Notes under the pieces: generated by a model
Told to the model about the DNA's origin: nothing
Database searches by the model: none
The model's input: only the letters and a program-made list of their open reading frames with translations
Source: Basidiobolus meristosporus CBS 931.73
Taxonomy: Eukaryota; Basidiobolomycota; Basidiobolomycetes; Basidiobolales; Basidiobolaceae
Reading direction: 5' to 3'
DNA length: 55,616 nucleotides
Assembly: GCA_002104905.1 (NCBI GenBank)
Contig: MCFE01000585.1
Location: 1 to 55,616, forward strand
Shown: one piece after another, positions 48,094-55,616 of the stretch
Position numbering within the stretch: the stretch's first letter is position 1
Layout of the letters: each line of letters begins with the position of its first letter
Translations under genes and position numbers: made by a program

Positions 48094-48104
48094 CTGAGTG
48101 GGAG
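48094..48104 (+). other. polypurine tract of copia copy 3
   Basis: CTGAGTGGGAG lies between the pol stop codon and the 3' LTR. Its GAGTGGGAG core is the expected plus-strand primer and is conserved upstream of all three 3' LTRs. Confidence 0.75.
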
Positions 48105-48454
48105 TGTTGTAAAAATTCGTATTTTCCACCTAAATATTCACCTAACTTAGTCACTTAGATCATCATCTTCAAATCCTAGAGAATACTGACCAAATTCCTT
48201 GTCGGGATTTACTTAGAATATTTTCACCAAAATACCAGGTACCCAGAACATGAAAATTCTCAAAGTTGTCCAAACAGCCCCAAACTTTGCACACATGTTC
48301 TTGGGACCTTCCTTAACCTATTCTACGTGTTTGTAATGCCAAGACCATGTAAAAGTATAAATACTACTTTTACATTCAATAAATCATTAAGTGAAAACCA
48401 CATAATCTACTTGTTCTCCCAATCACTTCCAATATCTCCAAGACTCTTACAACA
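48105..48454 (+). repeat. 3' LTR of copia copy 3
   Basis: Apparently identical to the 5' LTR across 350 bp by eye. It is followed by the TTCAG target duplication at 48455-48459. Confidence 0.95.
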
Positions 48455-48720
48455 TTCAGGACAAATTCCTTGATGGGACCTGGAGTGTTTTCACTGCAAC
48501 ATCAGATATCCAAATCATTAGAAATCTCAAAGTTGTTCAAACTGCCCAAACTCTGCTCACTTACACTTGGGACCTTGCTAAACATGTTATGCATATTTGT
48601 CTTACTAAGACCCTGTAAATGCATAAATATTTCTAATACACTCAACAAACAATTACATGTCATACACATAGACTATTTGTCCTCCCAATCATTTCCAATA
48701 CCCCCAAAACTCTTACAACA

Positions 48721-50617
48721 TCAACAAATTTATAAATTATGCACACATATTTTGTACTCAAATTCTCATGGCCTTTTAGAAGCATTCAGCAGTAAAGCTC
48801 AGTTGTTGCAAAGATATACTTACATTAACCTTCAGTTCACTAAGTCAAGTTTGGTACACCTAAACACTGAAAAGATACAACAATATAGGGCCAGCATCAT
48901 AATATCATAATATCAGCTGAGTTCCAAGTTTCTGTAAGCTTACAACTCTCAGTACATCAGGTACTAGCAATTTGGCAGCCAAACAGACAGATTTTTGACA
49001 CAGAGGCTTGTCTAAATAGCATCAATATCAAGTTTGGAAATAAGCTAACCACTACTTCCACAATGTATTACTACTAAAAGTTTGAAAGAAAAGCACCAGA
49101 TGAATGCCAGCAAAATACCATTAGAATACCAGTTGATACCAGCAGATTATTAGGTGAATTCCAAGTCTGGGGCTTCTCACTGGGCAAGCTGAATCATAGA
49201 AACAAGGATACTACATAAGCACTGAAATAATAATTACAGTATAAAGAAAACAAAGGATTATTATGACCATATAATACAGAGGTCCAGTTGTGGCAACCAT
49301 TATGTTAGACTTGGCCATCCATACTGGAAGATTATAAGGAATATTTCAAGTGATCTGAAGCACTACAAGGATTGAATGACATTTACTTATTGATTTATTG
49401 AGCATTAATAAAGTACTTATACTTTTAATGGAGTTTTGTGAGACCAATGATGCAATAATTTTGGGATGATCCCAGAAAGTAGTGTGCCTCATTTGGGGAC
49501 TTTAAATGGGCTTGAGAATAGTATCAATTTCCAGGCCTTTACAGATGCTTAGAGTTGGCCAATATGTGACAAGCTAAATCTCATGTGAATAACTCATAGC
49601 TGGGCAATTAGCTAAGTAGAATTTTATGATATATGAGTGGTGTATGTGTAAACTAAATATTTGCAACAACACAGGTATGCATGTTGGTGACAAGCCCCCA
49701 AAGTATAAGTTAAGCTACCTGAGAAGGCTCTTTTGGCAGTTTTTCTTTGGGAGAATGCTTGTAGTAGCCATGCCTGTTCAGAGTATTTACTTCATTTACT
49801 AACCCTAACTTCCCTATCAAATCTAGCAAAGTCTGAACACATCTCTTGCATTTGTATAGCTGAATTAGTTTGTATACCAAAGCGTTGATCGAATTCCAGT
49901 ATTGCGCAATTTATCATCCAAATCTCTGATCCAATGGTGGGAGAGTTCCCTTGTATGTTTTATGCAAGTTAAACAACCTAAAGACTGAGAGGCCAGAGCT
50001 CTTTGAGGAAGTGGATCATAGGGTGCAATGTTTTTTGCCGATTTTCCAGCAATTAGTCAGCTTCATTACTGCTACAGCAATAAGTCAAACAGCTGCAATA
50101 ACACAGGACGGGTTTCAGACAGCTTAGTGCTAATCACTATGGTCCCTTCTTGCAAGCCACACGCGCGAATCATCAACATTCAGATTTCCAATCACAAACC
50201 TCAACCTAGTCGAGTAAATCACGCAATCGGCCTCCGACAATTTTCCAATGTTTTAACTTACTATTCAATTTGACAGCACAATATTCCTCAATGTCAGAGT
50301 ATTCGAAAATAGCTTGTTCGAAAGTGCCAGGCTGTGGGACTACGATTGTTGCCAGTAAGCTTACCAACCCAAATAAGAGCGTTACCTTTTGCCCAGTTTA
50401 AAATACTACCGATATGGCATACACCTATGCTACAAACACCATGGTTCGTACTTTCTACAATTTTTCACGCTTAGATAGTAAACGTTCAAAGTGCCTTTAA
50501 TAACACCCAATTGCGTGGTTTATTATTTTTCGGTTGGAGTGTCCGCGGGACTTACAGACCACTAAACCAAAAGTATATATCAGCGCAATGCTATCACACA
50601 TGTGCTGGGAGGCGTAA
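48721..50617. other. AT-rich intergenic region
   Basis: No gene or repeat recognised. The right end is the 3' flank of the aldo-keto reductase gene. Confidence 0.45.
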
Positions 50618-51769
50618 CTAAGAATGCCCAATTGGCTTTGTATCCTGCTCAATCACCAAGAGTGCACCGGATGTTGCAAGCCCAGTGAATTGGCCAGTTA
50701 CTTTTGGATCTGGCCCAATTAGGTTATTTGGGAATCCTACATCGAATGGATTGACGCTCTCCAAATAATCAATCTGCTCCTTTGTCAGCCTGATATTCAA
50801 TGCTTGTATGTTCGCCTCCAGGTGCTCTACTTTTCTTCCTCCAATGATAGGGAAAACACGTGGCGTCTTGGACATAACGTACGCAATAGCAATGGCCGTT
50901 AACGATTCGATGCCATGTTCTGACGCCACTTTGGCTAGTGCCTCGCTCATTCTTGCCTCCTCCTCACTCTGTCCCTTACCAAAGATGCTCCGAAGGCCCT
51001 CTCCTCTCTTCTCGCGTTCAGCGATAGCTGCTTTAGTCTGGAATTTGCCCCCACCGAGGACATCCCAAGGTGCCAGAGCCATACCAAAGTGGCGTGCCAT
51101 GGGGATGATCTCGCGCTCGAAATCCCGCCTCATGATATTCCACCTGCCCTGGTAAATGCTGAATGGTGTCTTACCATGAGAGCGAGCGTAGTAGTTTGCT
51201 GCACTCACGATCCAAGCGGGAGTATCAGATATACCAAGATATAGGACTTTGCCTTGCTGTACAAGAATATCAAGACTGTCCATGATTTCTTCGATCGAGG
51301 TTGTGTGGTCCCACCAGTGCACGTACAAAATATCAATCCAATCCGTCTGTAGCTTGAGTAAGGAATCACGTACACTCATGTGAAGACTTCTCTTGTGGTT
51401 TCCACTGTGATTTGGTACTTTCCCCTTGCCCAGCTGGTGGGATTTGTAGTCGGAGGTGTATTTGGTTGCAATCACGATTTGATCCCGGTTTTTACGCTGG
51501 GCCATCCATTCGCCAATCCAAGTCTCGGACTGCTCAGATTGATAATTATTGGCGGTGTCAATGAAGTTACCTCCGGCATCATAGTAGGTGTCAAGCATTT
51601 TGAAAGCAGTCTCCTTATCCATGGAACCCATGAATTCGGACCAGGCGTCACCAATAGACCCTGCCCCAAGTTGCAGAGGTGATACGCGAATCCCAGCGGT
51701 CGAAGAAAGGATGCGGTAGCGTCCAAGCTCGGTGGAAGGTTCAGGTGCAGGTTTCATGAATTCTGCCAT
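50618..51769 (-). CDS. aldo-keto reductase, aryl-alcohol dehydrogenase (AAD) type
   Basis: A single exon of 383 aa. NADP(H)-dependent reductase of the AAD14/norsolorinic-acid-reductase-like AKR group, cytosolic, reducing aromatic or other aldehydes (family knowledge; substrate unknown). The catalytic tetrad is visible: D71 and Y76 in [11 protein letters not shown]103 in ATKYTS, H151 in LYVHWWDH. Also seen are [32 protein letters not shown] and a C-terminal [13 protein letters not shown] cofactor-binding loop. The frame is open further upstream, but a TATATATA box only 55-62 nt before ATG 51769 makes that ATG the start. It is the last host gene before the telomeric LINE array; yeast AAD genes are also often subtelomeric. 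Confidence 0.95.
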   Translation of the reverse strand: MAEFMKPAPEPSTELGRYRILSSTAGIRVSPLQLGAGSIGDAWSEFMGSMDKETAFKMLDTYYDAGGNFIDTANNYQSEQSETWIGEWMAQRKNRDQIVIATKYTSDYKSHQLGKGKVPNHSGNHKRSLHMSVRDSLLKLQTDWIDILYVHWWDHTTSIEEIMDSLDILVQQGKVLYLGISDTPAWIVSAANYYARSHGKTPFSIYQGRWNIMRRDFEREIIPMARHFGMALAPWDVLGGGKFQTKAAIAEREKRGEGLRSIFGKGQSEEEARMSEALAKVASEHGIESLTAIAIAYVMSKTPRVFPIIGGRKVEHLEANIQALNIRLTKEQIDYLESVNPFDVGFPNNLIGPDPKVTGQFTGLATSGALLVIEQDTKPIGHS

Positions 51770-52293
51770 GGTGAATGTTTGCAATGTATTTGAGTTGTGC
51801 CCCAAAGATGGCTTACATGCCAATATATATACTCTGCGTTGCCGGGTAAATGGATCTATTAGTGATTCCGGAAGATGACTCTCTAATGGCATCCGCAGCG
51901 TCCTATATTGGAACCGCACTTTTGTCAGTCAAGTTCTTTTCACCCAACCTTCAGCATAGACGCTTAATTGATACGACACGTAAGCGAGGAATCATTAGTA
52001 ATCCTACTTGTGGAAGGGGTTGGAACCGTCTATCCAGCGTTATTGGTTTTAAGCTGCTTGAAAGCTTTAGCAGATCCTGAGGTTCATAAAACTGGGAATC
52101 AATATGCCAACTACAAGTTCTATCACCTCGCTTTCGCCTACCCGTCTCAAAATCATTGCGTAGTGGGACTTACAAAATACTCAATGGTATAACTAGCTTA
52201 ATTACACAAACTTCTGGTTGCTTCTAAGCAAAAATTGAACCGCAAATACTATGGCCATTGGAATGGTTACCACACACGGAGTCATCAGGACTA
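51770..52293. other. AKR promoter side and unique sequence before the LINE array
   Basis: Short frames without domains. Unique sequence ends abruptly at the first TTAGGG pair (52295), which may mark an old healed chromosome end or the first LINE insertion point (inference). Confidence 0.5.
51824..51831 (-). promoter_or_regulatory. TATA box of the AKR gene
   Basis: TATATATA on the minus strand, 55-62 nt upstream of ATG 51769. Confidence 0.55.
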
Positions 52294-52294
52294 C

Positions 52295-52306
52295 TTAGGG
52301 TTAGGG
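52295..52306 (+). repeat. telomere-type repeat (TTAGGG)2, junction 1
   Basis: CTTAGGGTTAGGG at the 3' border of LINE fragment A. The minus strand reads AATAAA (complement of 52318-52323), then AACTTAGAA, then CCCTAACCCTAAG. Confidence 0.85.
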
Positions 52307-52957
52307 TTCTAAGTTCTTTTATTGAGTCTGATTAAGTTTTATAATACCATTTCAACTTGATTCAAGTTGAATAGTGCAAATTGTACAAGGTAGTTATATC
52401 TATATTAATGTGAAGGTAAAAATACTGCAAAAATTGAGTTGAGTTCTGAAAAGGAATTTGTCAACAAGTCAGGCTAGAATATGAAGTAGAGCTGGGAGTT
52501 ACTTGAAAGCAAAGCACCAAGGGAAAGTGTAAAGCTTTACTACCACTTCCTGGAAGGCAGTAACCTCTCAGGAAGGCAGATGCTCTGGTCTTACTGCGGA
52601 TATGATAGCAGAAAGTCACTGGATGAGCTCCCTTTGTTTGTGGAATTGGAATGAAGATTGGGTATCTTTGAACCCAAAGCAGCTCTCTATATGAGAGAAG
52701 TAAAAATACATGCTACAGTGGGGGCATTTGGAACCCAAGCAAAGTGTGTTCATTCTCCACCTTATGACCTGGAAAGCAAAGAAGGAACTCCTGATGTAAA
52801 GGGATATGTCTACTCCACTATGGGACTGTCAACTCTCATGAGAAATAAGTCCAACTCTGTCTTTTGAACTAGTGACTCTGGAGATATTCTCCAGCTTCCT
52901 TTTATGCATTGCTACAGAGAGAGAGGAATATGCTCACTGGGTGACTTGGCACCGTAA
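52307..52957 (-). mobile_element. LINE fragment A (family I), 5'-truncated
   Basis: Minus-strand LINE 3' end. It contains a decayed version of the C-terminus of fragment B, including a still readable CCHC knuckle (CPHC, then H and C at the same spacing), followed by a long 3' untranslated part and a family-I tail with AATAAA and CCCTAACCC. Several stops break the frame. The 5' border is at the hairpin-only insert at 52958. Confidence 0.75.
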
Positions 52958-52991
52958 GGTAGGGGAGGGAAGTCACCAAGTAGGTGAAATC
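52958..52991 (-). mobile_element. hairpin-only LINE tail (family II), extreme 5' truncation
   Basis: About 34 bp match only the terminal hairpin (TCACC-AAGTA-GGTGA on the plus strand) and C-rich end of family-II LINEs. They are sandwiched between fragment A and the telomeric repeat of fragment B. It looks like an insertion in which reverse transcription stopped right after the hairpin. Confidence 0.6.
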
Positions 52992-53003
52992 TTAGGGTTA
53001 GGG
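52992..53003 (+). repeat. telomere-type repeat (TTAGGG)2, junction 2
   Basis: CTTAGGGTTAGGG at the 3' border of LINE fragment B, in the same phase relative to the tail as at junction 1. Confidence 0.88.
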
Positions 53004-54135
53004 TTCTAGTGCTTTATTGGGATAATGAGTATTGTAATGGAACATACATGCTAAAGGAGCAAATACTAGCTGATGTAAAGCCTGTGTAAGCAAGAGGGAT
53101 AGCTGGGAGTGTTCAGAGTGTGAAAATTATGTCAAAGTGGTTTGAACATGAAAGGGCCAAGGTAATCTCATAGTAGCTGGTAATCATTTGTGTTAGTGGT
53201 ACAGATATTTCAAGGCAGAAGCTCAAGTCTAATTGCAGCTATTATGCAATTTAATCTTCTGACCAAAGCTCTCTGAGTATGAAACTGGAAGAGTGCATCA
53301 GTATCCTTGAATTCAGAGCATCTTTCAGCATGAGTATAGTAGAAGGGCTGCTTGCAGATTGGGCACTTGGAGCCCAGACATAAGGTATTCATCCTCCATC
53401 TTATAGCCTGGAGGGAATAGAAGGTGCACTTCAGGTACAATGACACATCAGCACCACTATGTGTGTGTCTACTGTCCTTTCTGATAAGCCTAATTCTATC
53501 CCTTGATGTAGTAACTTGTGATATATTCTGAAGTCTCCTTTGATGCATTGCAACCCAAAGGGGAATCTGTCCTCCAGGAGGTGCACTGCTGTTGGCTAGT
53601 ACATATTATTTGCAGCCAGCTGGGCAATGTACTCCTTTTTTGATTAAAGAGTTTGGAGTAGTGTCTATTCTTCTTCCTACAATGGCATCTACCAAAGCCC
53701 TCAATGGGTTGTCAGGGCTAGACTTTGCAAAGTGCTGGTCAAACCTGATACTTAAAGTCTCAAATCTCTGGGATACTGATTCAATGCCGGTCAAGCTTTG
53801 AATCAATCTATGGTACTGGTTAGTATGATACAGAGAAGAACTTACTACCCAGCCTAAGCTTTCCCTTTGTACTAGTTCAATTCTGTGCAAGATATCAGGG
53901 CTGAGAGTGAAGTGCATCATTGGGGCAGAGTACTCCCACCAAGATCTTAGGAAGGATTTAAATAGTTGCAGTCCAACAAGGAGGGGCCATCTTGAACCTT
54001 TTGCCTGCAAAGTTCTCAGTAGTGCAAGAGCTTTTGATATACAATTGTCAACATAAAGTTGCCAATCAACACCAGTTCTACATACAGGTAGGCCTAGATA
54101 GCTGTAATAATTGGGAGCAGGTAGTGCTACTCCAT
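53004..54135 (-). mobile_element. LINE fragment B (family I), 5'-truncated
   Basis: About 1.1 kb comprising the C-terminal part of ORF2, a roughly 190-bp 3' UTR with AATAAA (complement of 53013-53018), and the family-I tail CACTAGAACCCTAACCC. The 5' end is truncated inside reverse transcriptase, directly at the next telomere-like junction. Confidence 0.85.
53210..54135 (-). pseudogene. LINE ORF2 C-terminal fragment (RT end and CCHC knuckle)
   Basis: The reading begins in the RT thumb region (YSYLGLPV, then LRTLQAKGSRWPLL and FLRSWWEYSAPM), continues through the post-RT domain and ends in a CCHC zinc knuckle, C-x2-C-x7-H-x3-C. One in-frame TAA at 53606-53608 interrupts it; the same frame continues on both sides to the stop at 53210. 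The 5' part, including the RT active site, is missing, so it is non-functional. An open frame extends upstream to 54163, but those first codons belong to the telomeric junction and the tail of fragment C. Confidence 0.82.
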
Positions 54136-54150
54136 CTAGGGTTATGGGGG
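54136..54150 (+). repeat. degenerate telomere-type junction 3
   Basis: CTAGGGTTATGGGGG separates LINE fragments B and C. One TTAGGG unit carries a substitution, so this is an older or imperfect junction. Confidence 0.65.
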
Positions 54151-54683
54151 AGACAGTCACCAACAGGTGAAATCTTTATTTCAGTTGAAACAAAGAAGCC
54201 AGCGCTACTGTTGTAGCTTTGATACAAGAGTGTGTAACTGAGGGGAATTTGTAGGTACGTTAATAAGAAGTGATGATAGTTCTTCAGTGCTCAAGACACT
54301 GTTCAGTGGTAAGGGGGGTAGCAAGAGAGGTAAGAATGATTTGTGAACAACATTAATGAGGGGAATGTGATAAGGATTGATATTCATCATAAAGGGAGTG
54401 TGCTGCTGCAGATATTGCTGCCAAAGGTCTGTCAAGTACTTCAGGTAGGCCAGCTTGGGTTTTTCTGACTGCAGAATAAATTCAGCAAACTTCTTGACTT
54501 CAGGATCTCCAAGTATAGTTCTCCAGCAGGAGCCAGGTGTAGTGTGGTGTGTTCTCTTCCAGGCCTTAATCAGTGGGTTGTTGCAGTTGTGAAGTCTGAG
54601 GTATAATCTGGTTCTAAGGTAGAGAAGTCTGATCTTATAGGGCATAAACCCAAAAGCATCAAGAATAGCATGTCTGTAGGGGC
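54151..54683 (-). mobile_element. LINE fragment C (family II), 5'-truncated
   Basis: About 530 bp of minus-strand LINE 3' end: coding tail, AAATAAAG, then the family-II hairpin (plus strand TCACC 54157-54161, loop AACA, GGTGA 54166-54170). The C-terminus differs from that of family I and has no CCHC knuckle. Confidence 0.8.
54205..54683 (-). pseudogene. LINE ORF2 C-terminal fragment, family II
   Basis: About 158 codons of a post-RT domain (FGFMPYKIRLLYLRTRLYLRLH, NNPLIKAWKRTH), ending SKLQQ-stop about 30 nt before the tail. FGxxPxxxRxLYLRxxLYxRLH is typical of LINE C-terminal regions. No start codon and no catalytic RT residues are present. Confidence 0.7.
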
Positions 54684-54696
54684 TTAGGGTTAGGGG
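54684..54696 (+). repeat. telomere-type repeat (TTAGGG)2G, junction 4
   Basis: CTTAGGGTTAGGGG between LINE fragments C and D, same phase as junctions 1 and 2. Confidence 0.88.
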
Positions 54697-55250
54697 AGGG
54701 AAAGTCACCAAAGTAGGTGAAATCTTTATTTGATTTCAGACAAGTCTAACTACAAATAAAGAGGCCAGCTGGGAATAGAAGATTCCCAAAGTAAACACTA
54801 AGTTGAATATGAATAAATCTAAGTTAAAGTTAAGGCAGTATCCCAGAGTACACTGGAGTTCAGGTTCATGGGGGAGTGAAGTAGATAAGCTTGAGAGATA
54901 TAATAATCTTTGAGGAAGTGGGTAACAGCAGGTGAAGGGGAGTTTTTGATAAGTGAAGTGAATCTTGAGATCAGAGATTCCTCTAATGAGAAGGTCTTGT
55001 AAACTGGAGAATCAGGAAACTCTTTGAAGGCATGGTCAGTAGGTTCCCAGTAAAACTGGTCAGAGACATTTTGAGAGAATTGCTCAGCAATATTTTTGTC
55101 AAGTACTACCTCCAGGGTGTGATGGTTGATAAATCTCATGTTGACAATCTTGGATAAGTTGTAACCTTGTTGCTTGAGATACATCCTATGCTCAGATATA
55201 GGAATAAACTCTACATTGGCAAAGTAGCAGACAGCCCAGTCAGTAGCAGG
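54697..55250 (-). mobile_element. LINE fragment D (family II tail, ORF1-like interior)
   Basis: It carries the family-II tail (AAATAAAG plus hairpin TCACC-AAAGTA-GGTGA), but its coding content is unlike B or C and resembles a LINE ORF1 segment. Either an internal deletion joined ORF1 to the 3' UTR or a different element shares the tail. Confidence 0.72.
54819..55247 (-). pseudogene. LINE ORF1-like fragment
   Basis: An open frame from the 5' truncation point through DWAVCYFANVEFIPISEHRM and NLSKIVNMRFINHHTLEVV to a stop at 54819. The pattern (hydrophobic strand, RMxLKxxG helix, KIVNMRFI..TLEV strand) is like the nucleic-acid-binding ORF1 region of fungal LINEs, but I cannot name a domain with certainty. 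No zinc knuckle is seen. The 5' end is cut by the telomeric junction. Confidence 0.5.
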
Positions 55251-55260
55251 AGGGTTAGGG
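55251..55260 (+). repeat. telomere-type repeat, junction 5
   Basis: AGGGTTAGGG followed by a G run, between LINE fragments D and E. Confidence 0.8.
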
Positions 55261-55616
55261 GGGGAGGAAAGTCACCAAGTGGTGAAATCTTTATTTACTT
55301 ATGACAAGTATCTAAAGAAGCCAAGTTAATCTGAAGTTATTCCTAGAAAGCTAGGTCTGAGAGATATCTTCCTGGTAAGCCAGGTCTGAGAGTTGAGAAG
55401 CTGAGTGGTACTATATTTCCTAGTTAGCTAGGTCTGAGAGAGGTTTCCTGGAAAGCCAGGCCTGAGAAGTGAGAATCTGAATATATCTGAGCTAAGTTAT
55501 ACTGGTTTGCGGTAGCTGAATTGTGGCCGGAATGGCCAGTAGACTGGGGGAACTGAGAGGAATTTCTGGGCGATCACTGGCCAAATTTACTAGGCAAATC
55601 TGGCCAATTAGCATTT
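55261..55616 (-). mobile_element. LINE or LINE-tailed element E (family II tail), runs off the window
   Basis: It begins with the family-II hairpin (plus strand TCACC 55272-55276, loop AAGT, GGTGA) and AAATAAAG. Its interior is noncoding in all frames visible and contains four short hairpin repeats. It could be a long 3' UTR of an autonomous LINE or a SINE-like parasite using the LINE tail. The 5' end lies beyond 55616. Confidence 0.65.
55342..55468 (-). repeat. four 22-nt hairpin repeats with compensatory changes
   Basis: Copies at 55342-55363, 55371-55392, 55419-55440 and 55447-55468. The plus-strand pattern is a 5-bp stem, 4-nt loop, 5-bp stem, then TCTGAGAG: CCTAG-AAAG-CTAGG, CCTGG-TAAG-CCAGG, CCTAG-TTAG-CTAGG, CCTGG-AAAG-CCAGG. 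The fourth stem pair alternates A:T and G:C while the stem is preserved. Confidence 0.8.

Larger units (their letters stand above)
43767..48454 (+). mobile_element. full-length young Ty1/copia retrotransposon (copy 3)
   Basis: A 4,688-bp element: 350-bp LTR, primer site, one gag-pol frame, purine tract, 350-bp LTR. The LTRs appear identical by eye and the TTCAG target duplication is perfect, so insertion was recent. The element order gag-protease-integrase-RT-RNase H defines copia (Pseudoviridae-like), not gypsy. A single extra A near the end of RNase H prevents one continuous polyprotein. Confidence 0.95.
43684..48720 (+). repeat. older solo LTR split by the young copia element
   Basis: The left part, 43684-43766, begins TGTTGTAA. 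The right part, 48460-48720, ends TTACAACA. Joined, they form a 344-bp diverged relative of the family LTR. The young copia element and its target duplication sit inside it. The right part contains its own GCATAAATA motif and CTCAACAAAC in place of the usual AATAAA region. Confidence 0.85.

Noticed and set aside
51770-51919. N-terminal extension of the aldo-keto reductase by 50 residues
   Set aside because: It would start upstream of the TATATATA box at 51824-51831 and adds residues not typical of the family.
1-55616. CRISPR arrays, rRNA genes, bacterial-type operons or riboswitches
   Set aside because: No regularly spaced direct repeats of suitable size, no rRNA-like sequence and no bacterial features were seen. 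The DNA is clearly eukaryotic.

Overview
The window is nuclear DNA of a fungus, probably an early-diverging filamentous lineage (inference). The support is: protein-coding genes with several very short spliceosomal introns (mostly 55-66 nt), fungal Pcl/Pho80-type cyclins, a HSV2/WIPI3 PROPPIN, a fungal HAD 'Swiss Army Knife' RNA-repair-like protein, Ty1/copia retrotransposons, and TTAGGG telomere-type repeats. It is gene-poor: about eleven intact host genes and one ribosomal-protein pseudogene in 55.6 kb, separated by long stretches with no convincing coding potential.

Layout. 1-4.9 kb: two decayed, 5'-truncated copia copies in tandem, each with a 350-bp LTR, then a more diverged LTR. 5.7-7.0 kb: four-exon DM9/DUF3421 protein. 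9.5-10.1 kb (-): Pcl-like cyclin 1. 14.6-20.8 kb is the housekeeping cluster: eS4 (RPS4) pseudogene, HAD/2H RNA-repair-like protein, uS11 (RPS14, -), eS28 (RPS28, +) sharing a divergent promoter with uS11, and the nine-exon PROPPIN HSV2. 22.2-22.8 kb (-): BTB-like protein 1. 30.1-30.7 kb (+): Pcl-like cyclin 2. 33.7-34.3 kb (+): BTB-like protein 2, a paralogue of the first. 36.5 kb: solo copia LTR (-). 40.5-41.6 kb (-): two-finger C2H2 transcription factor. 43.7-48.7 kb: a young, almost intact copia element with apparently identical LTRs, inserted with a 5-bp target duplication into an older solo LTR. 50.6-51.8 kb (-): aryl-alcohol-dehydrogenase-like aldo-keto reductase. 52.3 kb to the right edge: a tandem array of 5'-truncated LINE fragments, all in the same orientation, separated by short TTAGGG tracts.

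The most interesting structure is that last array. Every LINE 3' end abuts CCCTAA-type telomeric sequence and every element points its 3' end toward the chromosome interior. This is the arrangement expected if LINE RNAs with CCCTAA-like tails are reverse-transcribed from the 3' end of the telomeric G strand, so the chromosome end should lie to the right. Two LINE families with unrelated tails both end in CCCTAACCC. One of them ends in a conserved hairpin, and its rightmost copy carries four short hairpins with compensatory base-pair changes.

How the genes relate: uS11 and eS28 are small-subunit ribosomal proteins expressed from one divergent promoter. In both, and in the eS4 pseudogene, the first coding exon is just the ATG. 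The two cyclins and the two BTB-like proteins are paralogue pairs scattered through the window. I see no biosynthetic cluster or operon-like organisation.
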